A DNA stretch of 64,000 nucleotides from an endosymbiont of Escarpia spicata (GTDB taxonomy: Bacteria > Pseudomonadota > Gammaproteobacteria > Chromatiales > Chromatiaceae): contig QFXE01000008.1 of assembly GCA_003349915.1 (NCBI GenBank), positions 186,001 through 250,000 of the forward strand. The letters are read 5' to 3'. Below are positions 45,366-53,400 of this stretch, one piece after another (the stretch's first letter is position 1; each line of letters opens with the position of its first letter). The position numbers were made by a program, and so were the translations under genes. The notes under the pieces are model-generated. The model ran no database searches, was not told the origin of the DNA, and saw only the letters and a program-made list of their open reading frames with translations.

Positions 45366-45872
45366 CTATTTCTGGGTGGCTTTTTTGCGCGGTGTGACCT
45401 TGCGCGGCCGAGCTGCTCTCTTTTTCACGGTCTTCTTTTTGGCAGCAACCTTTTTCTTGGCCGCTCTCTTTTTCACGGTCTTCTTTTTGGCAGCAACCTT
45501 TTTCTTGGCCGCTCTCTTTTTCACGGTCTTCTTTTTGGCAGCGACTTTTTTCTTGGCCGCTCTCTTTTTCACGGTCTTCTTTTTGGCAGCAACCTTTTTC
45601 TTGGCTGCTCTCTTTTTCACGGTCTTCTTTTTGGCAGCAACCTTTTTCTTGGCCGCTCTCTTTTTCACTGTCTTCTTTTTGGCAGCGACTTTTTTCTTGG
45701 CCGCTCTCTTTTTCACTGTCTTCTTTTTAGTGACTGCCTTTTTCTTTGATGCGCTCTTTTTAGCTACCGACTTTTTCCTGGTAGATGCTTTTTTCTTGGC
45801 AGCTACTCTTTTTGTGGTGGAAACTTTTCGCTTTACAGCGGTCTTCTTTTTGGCGGTTTTTTTCTTCGCCAT
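45366..45872 (-). CDS. Lysine-rich histone H1-like protein with 16-residue repeats
   Basis: A 168-residue protein made almost only of Lys, Ala, Val, Thr and Arg, without aromatic residues. The first 45 residues are irregular KKTAKKKTAVKRK-type sequence. Then TVKKRAAKKKVAAKKK repeats six times and partly a seventh, and the end is RPRKVTPRKKATQK. It resembles eukaryotic-H1 C-terminal-like bacterial proteins (AlgP/HctB-like), which bind and compact DNA. A GGAGGA ribosome site precedes the ATG. The opposite strand is open over the whole length because lysine codons read as Leu/Phe there; that is not a gene. Confidence 0.8.
   Translation of the reverse strand: MAKKKTAKKKTAVKRKVSTTKRVAAKKKASTRKKSVAKKSASKKKAVTKKKTVKKRAAKKKVAAKKKTVKKRAAKKKVAAKKKTVKKRAAKKKVAAKKKTVKKRAAKKKVAAKKKTVKKRAAKKKVAAKKKTVKKRAAKKKVAAKKKTVKKRAARPRKVTPRKKATQK
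45416..45736 (-). repeat. 48-bp tandem repeat in the histone-like gene
   Basis: About 6.7 copies of a 48-bp unit, nearly identical at DNA level with scattered silent changes (for example CTTGGCCGC against CTTGGCTGC). The period is a multiple of three, so copy number can change without breaking the frame. Confidence 0.85.
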
Positions 45873-46204
45873 AATGTGTCCTCCAGAGACATCTACCCCA
45901 TATGATGCACTGAGTATAAGTCAGCTTGAAAAAAAATCCAGAATAAATACGTTTTTTCTTATTTAATACAGTCTGTTGCTTGAATTTAACTAGAGGATGA
46001 GAGTGAAATCACACGCTTCAGCGTTAATTAAAGATGACAGTTATAAGTGTTGGCGCATGTTGTTTGTGACTTAATGCTGAAGACAATAGAGTCAGTTGGA
46101 TATGATGTTTATAAAGTCGATCGATTAAAACAGGTCTTATTGTTTTGTTGGATGATTTGGCATGGTTGATTGTGTTTAGTGTGCATCCAGTGAATATATT
46201 CTTG
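45873..46204. other. AT-rich intergenic region between the histone-like gene and fau
   Basis: 332 bp of low-GC DNA downstream of fau and upstream of the histone-like gene on the same strand. It should contain the histone-like gene's promoter. I see no further gene, clear terminator or repeat. Confidence 0.4.
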
Positions 46205-46792
46205 CTATCGAAACGAATAAACTTTCTGTTCGGTAATGATCGCATCCAGTTGGATGTCCCACGGTTTCGCCTGAAGGTTATCGAACCTCTGACACTCATG
46301 GGCAAGTCCAACCAGTTTTGGTCCGGGCCAGTGATGACGATTTTTTCTGAATGCGAGTGTGCGGTCATAGAAGCCGCCCCCCATTCCAAGCCGGTTACCT
46401 TGGGTGTCAAAAGCAACCAGTGGAACTAAGATCAGGTCAAGCCCCCAGGGCATGGAAACATGTTTATGGTGTGATGCCGGTTCGGGGATTCCGAATCGAT
46501 TGTTTTTCAGTCGGCCTTCTATTTTATGTTCCGCGAACCAAAGGGACCGCGATGGGCGGTTGCGCAGTACGGGGAAGAAGCAGCGCTTACCGGAATGGCG
46601 TGCGTGCTTCACCAGAGGAGCAGGGTCCATCTCTCCGTCAGCAGCAAAATAGAAAGCGATGCGGTGGCTGTGTCTGAATGCTGTATATGCAGAAGCCAGG
46701 CGATTCATCTGCAGGCTGTGGGCTTTGTGTGTCTGGTAGCTCAATTGGCGTCGTCGGGTGCGGGCCAAGTGGCGCAGCGCTTTTGTATTCAT
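46205..46792 (-). CDS. fau: 5-formyltetrahydrofolate cyclo-ligase
   Basis: A 195-residue enzyme (YgfA) converting 5-formyl-THF to 5,10-methenyl-THF. The conserved LVPLVAFDTQGNRLGMGGGF-type block (about 130-150) and following YDR form the nucleotide/folate site. The ATG at 46792 is chosen; an upstream extension would run into the 6S RNA. It follows 6S RNA on the same strand, the classical zapA-ssrS-fau arrangement, and is likely co-transcribed with it. Confidence 0.92.
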   Translation of the reverse strand: MNTKALRHLARTRRRQLSYQTHKAHSLQMNRLASAYTAFRHSHRIAFYFAADGEMDPAPLVKHARHSGKRCFFPVLRNRPSRSLWFAEHKIEGRLKNNRFGIPEPASHHKHVSMPWGLDLILVPLVAFDTQGNRLGMGGGFYDRTLAFRKNRHHWPGPKLVGLAHECQRFDNLQAKPWDIQLDAIITEQKVYSFR

Positions 46793-46817
46793 CGGAGCAG
46801 GGGAGTGATTTGAAAGA

Positions 46818-47003
46818 GACAACCCCCACATGTGCCGTCGCAAACCATTGTTCTTGAACCGGTAGGTTCAAGTGGGAACAGCAGGGATGCTTCAGGCTTC
46901 CCGCTACGAGGCGGACATGCACACCGGCATCGGCATTTTGTTCCCAGGGCACTAATTAGGCTCAAGAAAATACCCGGGTTACTAACGAACACTGTAGGGG
47001 TCA
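46818..47003 (-). ncRNA. ssrS: 6S RNA
   Basis: Located between zapA and fau, the standard site. On the minus strand the ends pair (ACCCCTACA near 47001 with TGTGGGGGT near 46821). The 3' half contains ACTTGAACCTACCGGTTCAA followed by GCGACGGCACA, which match the conserved hairpin and closing stem of gammaproteobacterial 6S RNA. It mimics an open promoter and sequesters sigma70 RNA polymerase in stationary phase. Exact ends are estimates. Confidence 0.88.
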
Positions 47004-47030
47004 TCAACCTATAGGCTAAACCTAAATGGG

Positions 47031-47345
47031 TCAAAGTTCCAGTTGGTTGCTTGAATTCAGCGCGATCTCTATCTTCTCCTGCAAATTTTGAATGCGGCGG
47101 GAGATATTCTGCACATCGCTGGATTTGCTGCTGCGCTGCTCCAGTAGTTCGTGGGCAATATTGAGCGCGGCCATGACAGCGATGCGTTCGGTGCCGATGA
47201 CCCGCCCCGCCTTACGGATGTCTCGCATCTTGTCATCGAGAAAGCGTGCGGTGTCGATCAGAGACTCGCGTTCCTCCGGTTCGCAGGTGACGCGATACTC
47301 CTTATCCAAAATCAGGACGGTGACGGGAATCTGTGTCTCACTCAC
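47031..47345 (-). CDS. zapA: Cell division protein ZapA
   Basis: A 104-residue FtsZ-bundling protein. PVTVLILDKEYRVTCEPEE (about 7-25) is the typical globular head and the C-terminal half is a coiled coil. A GTG start overlaps the stop of the preceding coiled-coil gene by 4 bp. 6S RNA follows directly. Confidence 0.93.
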   Translation of the reverse strand: MSETQIPVTVLILDKEYRVTCEPEERESLIDTARFLDDKMRDIRKAGRVIGTERIAVMAALNIAHELLEQRSSKSSDVQNISRRIQNLQEKIEIALNSSNQLEL

Positions 47346-47575
47346 TGGGGGGCTTCCATGGACTTCAGGCGGGTGATCATCGCCTCGACTCGAGTGCGGG
47401 CGAGTTCAGTCTTCTCGATCAGAGAGGCGCGTTCCGCCACCAGGCTATCCTGGCGGGCGCGCAGGGATTTATTCTCATCTTTTAGATAGGCGCAGGCCCG
47501 GATGAGTTCTTCAATCTGAAGCTCAAGTTTTCTGAGGTCGAGTTCTGTGCTCTCTTTCATCTCATCTTCGATCAT
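47342..47575 (-). CDS. TIGR02449-type small coiled-coil protein (ZapB-like)
   Basis: A 77-residue, almost entirely coiled-coil protein (LRKLELQIEELIRACAYLKD and onward), resembling the small family usually found immediately before zapA. It is probably a cell-division accessory similar to ZapB, though this is inferred from shape and place. The ATG at 47575, preceded by GGGG, is preferred to a TTG three codons earlier. Coupled to zapA. Confidence 0.8.
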   Translation of the reverse strand: MIEDEMKESTELDLRKLELQIEELIRACAYLKDENKSLRARQDSLVAERASLIEKTELARTRVEAMITRLKSMEAPQ

Positions 47576-47669
47576 GTTCCCCAATATAGAGGGCGCTCAG
47601 GGAACGGTCAATCTTTACAGCTCATGTTATGATTCTTCTTCAATATTAGGTTAAGTAAAGAAAATCCGC

Positions 47670-48236
47670 ATGAGCGATACTCCGGCAATGCCCCAATTCG
47701 AACGCTTTGATCAGGTTCTGCAATCGATCGGCCTGGATGTTGGTGCGAGTGAGATTCATGGGGTGATCAGCGGCATACTCTGTGCTGGTCATTCTGATGC
47801 CCATGCCGCCTGGTTTGTCGAACTGTTCAAGGATCGCTCGGATGATGATCTTCTGGTGGTTGAAGCCAGGCAGTTGCTGGGCCAGCTCTATCAGTCGACC
47901 CAGGGTTACATCGAAGGGGAAGAGCTGAACTTCACACCGTTTCTGCCGGATGACGAACTGGATATCGAGGTGCGCGCCAAGGCATTGAGTGAATGGTGTC
48001 AGGGTTATCTCTATGGATTGGGGCTGGCGGGTATCACTGAAGCCCAGTTGAAAGATGAGGCAGGAGAAGCGATTCGGGATATTACTGAATTTACCCGCCT
48101 CGACCATGAAGATATTGAACCGGGTGAGGAGGCCGAGCTGGCCTATATCGAGCTGGAGGAGTTTCTGCGGGTGGCGGTGTTACTGATCCGGGAGGCACTG
48201 ACCGGCAAGCGGGAGAAGGGCAATGATAGCGAGTGA
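47670..48236 (+). CDS. ygfB: UPF0149 family protein YgfB
   Basis: A 188-residue acidic helical protein of the UPF0149/YecA-like family. HGVISGILCAGHSDAHAAWF (about 30-49) and the WCQGYLYGLGLAG block (about 109-121) are typical. It overlaps pepP by 14 bp, as in many gammaproteobacteria where ygfB-pepP-ubiH-ubiI form an operon. In Pseudomonas a homologue affects gene regulation, but the general role is unsettled. Confidence 0.92.
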   Translation: MSDTPAMPQFERFDQVLQSIGLDVGASEIHGVISGILCAGHSDAHAAWFVELFKDRSDDDLLVVEARQLLGQLYQSTQGYIEGEELNFTPFLPDDELDIEVRAKALSEWCQGYLYGLGLAGITEAQLKDEAGEAIRDITEFTRLDHEDIEPGEEAELAYIELEEFLRVAVLLIREALTGKREKGNDSE

Positions 48237-49530
48237 GTTCAAACGGCGTCGTCGTGAACTGATGCGCATCATGGGTCCGGGCAGTATCGCAATCCTGCCG
48301 ACCTCACCGCTGCAGGTGCGCAACCGTGACGTGCACTACCATTACCGTCCCGACAGTGATTTTTTCTATCTCACCGGTTTTCCTGAACCGGAAGCCGTTG
48401 CGGTTCTGATTCCCGGTAGAAAGCAGGCTGAGTATATCCTCTTCAATCGCGAACGTGATCCCAAGATGGAACAGTGGGATGGTCCGCGGGCCGGCCAGGA
48501 GGGTGCCTGTGATAACTACGATGCAGACGACTCTTTCCCTATCGGCGATATCGATGACATCCTGCCGCGCATGCTGGAGCAGACAGACCGGGTTTTTTAT
48601 GCCATGGGCTGCAGTCCTGATCTGGACAAGCGCCTGCTGGAGTGGATCAATCAGATTCGCTGCGAATCCCGCAGTGGTGGCCAGGGGCCGATGGAGATCA
48701 TTGCCCTCGATCACTATCTGCATGAGATGCGGCTCTATAAAAGCCGTTCCGAGATCAAGGTGATGCGGCAGGCGGCGAAGATATCCGCCAAGGCGCACAA
48801 ACGGGTGATGAAGCATTGTCGTGCGGGTGCCTGGGAGTATCAACTGGAGGCGGAGTTCCTTGCCGAGTGTGGCCGTCTCGGCACACGTGAACAGGCATAT
48901 ACGCCTATTGTTGGTGGCGGCGGCAACGCCTGTGTATTGCACTATATCGATAATCGGGACACGTTGAATGATGGTGACATGCTGTTGATCGACGCAGGTT
49001 GTGAGCTGGAGTGTTACGCTTCCGACATCACCCGCACCTATCCGGTGAATGGCGTTTTTACAGAACCCCAACGGCAACTCTATGAACTGGTGTTAGCAGC
49101 GCAGGAGGCAGCCATCGCCAAGGTAAAACCGGGCAACCACTGGAACGATCCCCACATGGCTGCCGTGCGCACCATGACCAGGGGTCTGGTCAAGCTGGGT
49201 ATTCTTAAAGGTTCAGTACCCAAGCTGGTTCGTGAAGAGAAGTACAAGAAATTCTATCCGCACCGCACCGGCCACTGGATCGGTATGGATGTGCACGATG
49301 TGGGGGATTACAAGGTCGATGGAACCTGGCGGCAGCTCGAACCGGGCATGGTCCTGACTATCGAGCCGGGGTTGTATATCCCATCCGGCACCAAAGGCGT
49401 GGCGAAGAAATGGTGGAACATCGGCATCAGGATTGAAGACGATGTGTTGGTGACGAAGGACGGTTGTGATCTGCTGACAAAGGATACGCCCAAGACGGTG
49501 GTCGAACTCGAAACCCTGATGGCATCCTGA
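48223..49530 (+). CDS. pepP: Xaa-Pro aminopeptidase
   Basis: A 435-residue dimanganese peptidase that removes an N-terminal residue next to proline. The metal ligands appear in LLIDAGCELECYASDITRTY (two Asp, about 255-275), TGHWIGMDVHD (His about 350), LTIEPGLYI (Glu) and GIRIEDDVLV (Glu). Its stop touches the ubiH start. Confidence 0.95.
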   Translation: MIASEFKRRRRELMRIMGPGSIAILPTSPLQVRNRDVHYHYRPDSDFFYLTGFPEPEAVAVLIPGRKQAEYILFNRERDPKMEQWDGPRAGQEGACDNYDADDSFPIGDIDDILPRMLEQTDRVFYAMGCSPDLDKRLLEWINQIRCESRSGGQGPMEIIALDHYLHEMRLYKSRSEIKVMRQAAKISAKAHKRVMKHCRAGAWEYQLEAEFLAECGRLGTREQAYTPIVGGGGNACVLHYIDNRDTLNDGDMLLIDAGCELECYASDITRTYPVNGVFTEPQRQLYELVLAAQEAAIAKVKPGNHWNDPHMAAVRTMTRGLVKLGILKGSVPKLVREEKYKKFYPHRTGHWIGMDVHDVGDYKVDGTWRQLEPGMVLTIEPGLYIPSGTKGVAKKWWNIGIRIEDDVLVTKDGCDLLTKDTPKTVVELETLMAS

Positions 49531-50754
49531 ATGACTGACGACTACGATATTCTCATTATCGGCGGCGGCATGGTGGGCGCCAGTCTTGCCCGTTCCATTA
49601 ATGGGCTGGGATTGAAGATCGGTGTGGTAGAGGCCTGGCCCTTCAACTCCGATCTCCAGCCGAGCTATGACGACCGGGTAATCGCCCTCTCCTGGGGAAC
49701 CCGATTGATACTTCAGGGCATGGGGGTCTGGGAAAGGCTCTCCGGTGAGGCGGAGCCGATTTCCGATATTCATATCTCTGATCGTGGCCACTTCGGTTTT
49801 GCACGGCTCAACAATCGCGATGAGGCTGTGGAGGCGTTGGGTTATGTCGCCACTGCCCGCGCTTTGGGACAGGCCCTGCTCAAGGATCTGGAACAGGAGC
49901 CGGATGTCGACCTGCTCTGTCCAGCGAGTCTGAAAAGCTTATCCGTTTCTGATGATTTCGTAGAGGTGAATCTGGAGGAGGCAGGCGAGGTGAGACGCGT
50001 GAGGACAGCGCTGTTGGTCGCAGCGGATGGCGGCGATTCGGCGGTAAGAGGTCGCCTGGCGATTTCATCCAAAGAGCAGGCCTATGGCCAGACTGCCATC
50101 ATTGCCAATATCACTACCGAACGGCCTCACCAGGGGGTCGCCTATGAACGGTTTACCGATAGCGGCCCCCTTGCGATGTTGCCTATGACAGAGGGGCGCA
50201 GCTCTCTGGTATGGACGGCAAAAGATGAACAGGTCACTGAGGTGATGGCGCTGGACGAAACCGCCTTCCTGGAACGTTTGCAGACTCGCTTTGGTTATCG
50301 CCTGGGGCATCTGACAAAGTGTGGCAAACGCTTTGCCTATCCTCTGAAACTGCGACAGGCCAATGAGCATGTGCGTCCCCGTATCGCATTGATCGGCAAT
50401 GCTGCGCACACGGTACACCCGGTTACCGGGCAGGGTTTCAATCTTGGGATTCGCGATGTTGCTGTACTTGCCGATCTTCTGGCTGACGTGTCCGCAGAGC
50501 AGGGTGATCCCGGCAGCATGGATCTGCTGCAGCGTTATGCCGATTGGCGGCGACGGGATCAGAATGCGGTGGCCATGATTACCGATACCCTGGCGCGCCT
50601 GTTTGCCAATCCTCTGACTCCGCTGCGTCTGGCGCGCAATGTCGCACTGCTCGGGCTGGATAGCACCCCAGGGTTGAAGCATCTGGTAGCACGTCAGTTT
50701 ATGGGATTGAACGGACGGCTGCCGCGACTGGCGCGAGGTATTCCCCTTGTCTGA
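49531..50754 (+). CDS. ubiH: 2-octaprenyl-6-methoxyphenyl hydroxylase (UbiH)
   Basis: A 407-residue FAD monooxygenase of ubiquinone synthesis. The ADP-binding GGGMVGASLARSI (about 11-23), the DG-type middle motif around AADGGDSAVRG, and GNAAHTVHPVTGQGFNLGI (about 290-308) are present. First of a pair of related hydroxylases; UbiH and UbiI act on different ring carbons, and assignment follows gene order and similarity. Confidence 0.9.
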   Translation: MTDDYDILIIGGGMVGASLARSINGLGLKIGVVEAWPFNSDLQPSYDDRVIALSWGTRLILQGMGVWERLSGEAEPISDIHISDRGHFGFARLNNRDEAVEALGYVATARALGQALLKDLEQEPDVDLLCPASLKSLSVSDDFVEVNLEEAGEVRRVRTALLVAADGGDSAVRGRLAISSKEQAYGQTAIIANITTERPHQGVAYERFTDSGPLAMLPMTEGRSSLVWTAKDEQVTEVMALDETAFLERLQTRFGYRLGHLTKCGKRFAYPLKLRQANEHVRPRIALIGNAAHTVHPVTGQGFNLGIRDVAVLADLLADVSAEQGDPGSMDLLQRYADWRRRDQNAVAMITDTLARLFANPLTPLRLARNVALLGLDSTPGLKHLVARQFMGLNGRLPRLARGIPLV

Positions 50755-51994
50755 ACAACGAGACAGCTTTGATCTGATCGTCGTGGGTGGCGGCATGGTG
50801 GGCAGCGCCCTCGGTTGCGCCATGGCCAATGCTGGTTTCGATGTCTGTGTACTGGAGTTGCGTGAGCCGCAAACCGACTGGCCGGATGATGAGGTTGATC
50901 TGCGGGTCTCCGCCCTTACGCGCGCCTCCCAGCAAGTGCTGGAAAACCTGGGCGCCTGGGATCGCATGTGCGAAAAACGCGTCTCCCCCTATACCGACAT
51001 GCACGTTTGGGACGCGGGGGGCAGCGGCAGTATCCATTTCAGTTGTCACGATGTCGGCGAGTCCAATCTCGGCCATATCGTGGAGAACAGGGTCACCCAG
51101 CTGGCGCTCTGGGAGCGGCTGGCAACCTATGAAAATGTCACCCGGATATGTCCGGCTGAAGTGGCCGACCTCGAAATGGGATCGGCACCATCAGTGAGAC
51201 TGAAGGACGGCACTTCTCTAGAGGCAAAACTGGTAGTGGGTGCGGATGGGCGGGAATCCCTGATTCGCAGGATGGCGGCGATCGGCACCCGGGGTTGGGA
51301 CTATGATCAGCACGCCATCGTCGCCACCGTGCGCCCCGTCTTGCATCATCAGAACACCGCTTGGCAGCGTTTCATGCCCACCGGCCCACTGGCGTTTCTG
51401 CCTATCGATGACGGCCGTTGTTCCATCGTCTGGTCGACCTCACCCCTGCTGGCCAGGGAGTTGATGGCGCTGGACGACGCTGACTTTTGCCGGGAGCTGA
51501 CCCTGGCCAGCGAGCAGAATTTGGGAGAGGTGCTTGAGGTGGGGCCGAGAGCGGCATTCCCCCTGCGCCTGGGACATGCCGAGACCTATATTCGTGAAGG
51601 GCTGGCCCTGGTGGGAGATGCTGCTCATGCCATCCATCCTCTGGCTGGACAGGGGGTGAATCTCGGTTTTCTCGATGCAGCACAACTGGCGGAGGTGTTG
51701 ATTGAAGCGAGGCAAGCGGGGCGACAGATTGGTTCGCTGGCCACACTGCGCCGTTATGAACGGGCGCGTAAGGGGGCGAACATGGGTATGCTCGGCGCCA
51801 TGGATTTTTTCAAACGTTTCTTTAGCAACGAAGTATTGCCCCTCAAGCTGGCCCGCAACCTGGGGTTGAGTCTGGTGGACCATTCAGGTCCGCTCAAGCA
51901 TATCGTGGTACGGCGGGCGATGGGGATGGTGGGGGAGTTGCCTAAGCTGGCACAGCGCGATTGGGACAGATCAACAGAACGTAGGTCGGGTTAA
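50747..51994 (+). CDS. ubiI: FAD-dependent hydroxylase UbiI/VisC
   Basis: A 415-residue paralogue of UbiH with the same flavin motifs: VGGGMVGSALGCAMA (about 12-26), GADGRESLIRR and GDAAHAIHPLAGQGVNLGF (about 290-308). It likely performs C5-hydroxylation in aerobic ubiquinone synthesis. The TTG start overlaps the ubiH end by 8 bp and has GAGG about 9 bp upstream. Its last four residues and stop codon are encoded by the first bases of a dispersed palindromic repeat. Confidence 0.9.
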   Translation: MSEQRDSFDLIVVGGGMVGSALGCAMANAGFDVCVLELREPQTDWPDDEVDLRVSALTRASQQVLENLGAWDRMCEKRVSPYTDMHVWDAGGSGSIHFSCHDVGESNLGHIVENRVTQLALWERLATYENVTRICPAEVADLEMGSAPSVRLKDGTSLEAKLVVGADGRESLIRRMAAIGTRGWDYDQHAIVATVRPVLHHQNTAWQRFMPTGPLAFLPIDDGRCSIVWSTSPLLARELMALDDADFCRELTLASEQNLGEVLEVGPRAAFPLRLGHAETYIREGLALVGDAAHAIHPLAGQGVNLGFLDAAQLAEVLIEARQAGRQIGSLATLRRYERARKGANMGMLGAMDFFKRFFSNEVLPLKLARNLGLSLVDHSGPLKHIVVRRAMGMVGELPKLAQRDWDRSTERRSG

Positions 51995-52134
51995 TCGCGC
52001 AGCGGTACAAAGCTTCAATCCGGTACTACATTCTGTGCGCGATGTAACCCGACGACAATTTGTCGGGTTACGATGCGCGCAAAGTCTGGTGGTAAAATCT
52101 AGGTTCGAAGCAACGCGCATCTAACCCGACCTAC
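51981..52134. repeat. GTAGGTCGGGTTA palindromic repeat cluster
   Basis: It begins GTAGGTCGGGTTAATCGCGC, has GCGCGATGTAACCCGAC and TGTCGGGTTACGATGCGCGC in the middle and ends GCGCATCTAACCCGACCTAC. Layout and length match 43558-43711. It overlaps the end of ubiI. Confidence 0.8.
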
Positions 52135-52153
52135 AGCAGTCGACCCCAATGGA

Positions 52154-53122
52154 TCAGGGAATGGGGTGCAGCGTCTCAGCGCCCGCAGTGACGTTGACGT
52201 CAGCAGTGCCGACAAAGGTAACCTCGGGATTGGCCTGCTGATTGCCCGGTTGATTATCCAGTTCGGGATCGTCCTGGTCAGCCGCACAGGTTGCAGCTAC
52301 CGTGTATGTTCCCCCGTTCAGGTAGGCGGCAGTGTAGGTGAAGTTGCCGTCGTCGGAGATGGCAGCGGTGGTAACCGGGTTGTTTATTGTCTGATCGTTG
52401 ACGTTGACATCAACGGGGGTTTCACCGGCGCCGCTAAAGACATACACAGCGTAACCCACAGTGTTGGCAGCACAGGCTTCACCCGCAAAGACGTTGGGGT
52501 CAACAGTGCCTGAGATGGTGCCGGTGGTAGCTGTTTTCACCAAGCGCAGGGTGGGGCGTAGAAAATAGACCGGCCCCAAAGGACCTACCTGTCCATTGGG
52601 CTGATGCACTGATTTGCGCAGATCGAAATCGATGGTGAAATCGTTGGTATCACCTTCTAAAATCTCGAAGCCGGTGTTTATCTTAAGCCCTGTCTGGGAT
52701 CCACTGGGTACCTGGAGTTCATACTGCAACGGGCCGGGAAGCTCGATATATGAATCGAGCACACCGTCGGCTTCAGCGTTGACCATGAGACGGATCCAGC
52801 TGTACTGGCCTGCGGGAAGTTCATAACCGTCCAACAGCATATCCCGTACCCCGCCATGGAGGTCGAGCAGGTTGATGCTTTTGGGAGCGGGGTTGCCGTT
52901 CACGTCCTCCATCAGAATACTGATGCGCGCACCGTCGGCAGGTTGAATGACAACTTCGCTGAATTCGACCCACACCGCGTCGGCGCCATCTACCGGCGCG
53001 TCTGTAATGCCGAGGTCCAATCGGCTGGCCGTTGTGGTGCCTGTGTCACCGCCGCCACACCCTGCAAGTAGCAGGAGAATAAGGGAAAAAGAGAGACCGG
53101 AAAACGCGGTACGTTTGTGCAT
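52154..53122 (-). CDS. DUF4382 lipoprotein with a carboxypeptidase-regulatory-like domain
   Basis: A 322-residue lipoprotein with lipobox LLAGC (Cys22). Residues about 30-180 match the DUF4382 type: LGITDAPVDGADAVWVEFSE, then a GLKINTGFEI region. Residues about 190-300 resemble a carboxypeptidase regulatory (Ig-like) domain with YTAAYLNGGTYTVAATC. The ATG at 53122 has a perfect GGAGG six bases upstream; a TTG four codons earlier is rejected. Probably a surface adhesion or binding protein; no partner is evident. DUF4382 and DUF5666 proteins share the style of small beta-domain lipoproteins. Confidence 0.82.
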   Translation of the reverse strand: MHKRTAFSGLSFSLILLLLAGCGGGDTGTTTASRLDLGITDAPVDGADAVWVEFSEVVIQPADGARISILMEDVNGNPAPKSINLLDLHGGVRDMLLDGYELPAGQYSWIRLMVNAEADGVLDSYIELPGPLQYELQVPSGSQTGLKINTGFEILEGDTNDFTIDFDLRKSVHQPNGQVGPLGPVYFLRPTLRLVKTATTGTISGTVDPNVFAGEACAANTVGYAVYVFSGAGETPVDVNVNDQTINNPVTTAAISDDGNFTYTAAYLNGGTYTVAATCAADQDDPELDNQPGNQQANPEVTFVGTADVNVTAGAETLHPIP

Positions 53123-53266
53123 GAAGACCTCCAAATGCAGCTAGGTATCAAATCAATTAGTGACAGTCTACGGAAAAACTACAGAGAAAAAATGTGAGGG
53201 AAGCACAGTATGGCGGGATTGGGAATGTAGATCCTGTAAGCTGGTTCACGCCGATACATAACGTGG

Positions 53267-53333
53267 GTGCAACCTGCGCCCCATGATTGCTGATTCACAC
53301 TGGTTGTGGAACGCAGGGTGCGCTGTGCGCACC
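53267..53333. repeat. GTGCGC-type palindromic repeat
   Basis: GGTGCAACCTGCGCCCCATG and CGCAGGGTGCGCTGTGCGCA, separated by about 25 bp, are degenerate members of the family at 10898-10973 and 24961-25017. It fills the gap between the chemoreceptor and DUF4382 genes. Confidence 0.6.
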
Positions 53334-53400
53334 ATTATTGCTTCATCTTTTCAGGATGGTTTGAAGCCATAAACCCCAGTTAATACACCGGCAATCCCGT

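Noticed and set aside
45416-45736. CRISPR-like regular repeat
   Set aside because: The 48-bp units are directly adjacent without spacers and keep one protein frame, so this is a coding tandem repeat.
45376-45966. A 196-residue open reading on the plus strand, rich in Phe, Leu and Ala, across the histone-like gene
   Set aside because: It is the mirror of lysine codons in the repeat. The minus-strand gene has a GGAGGA ribosome site and a recognisable histone-like composition; the plus reading has neither a family nor a ribosome site.
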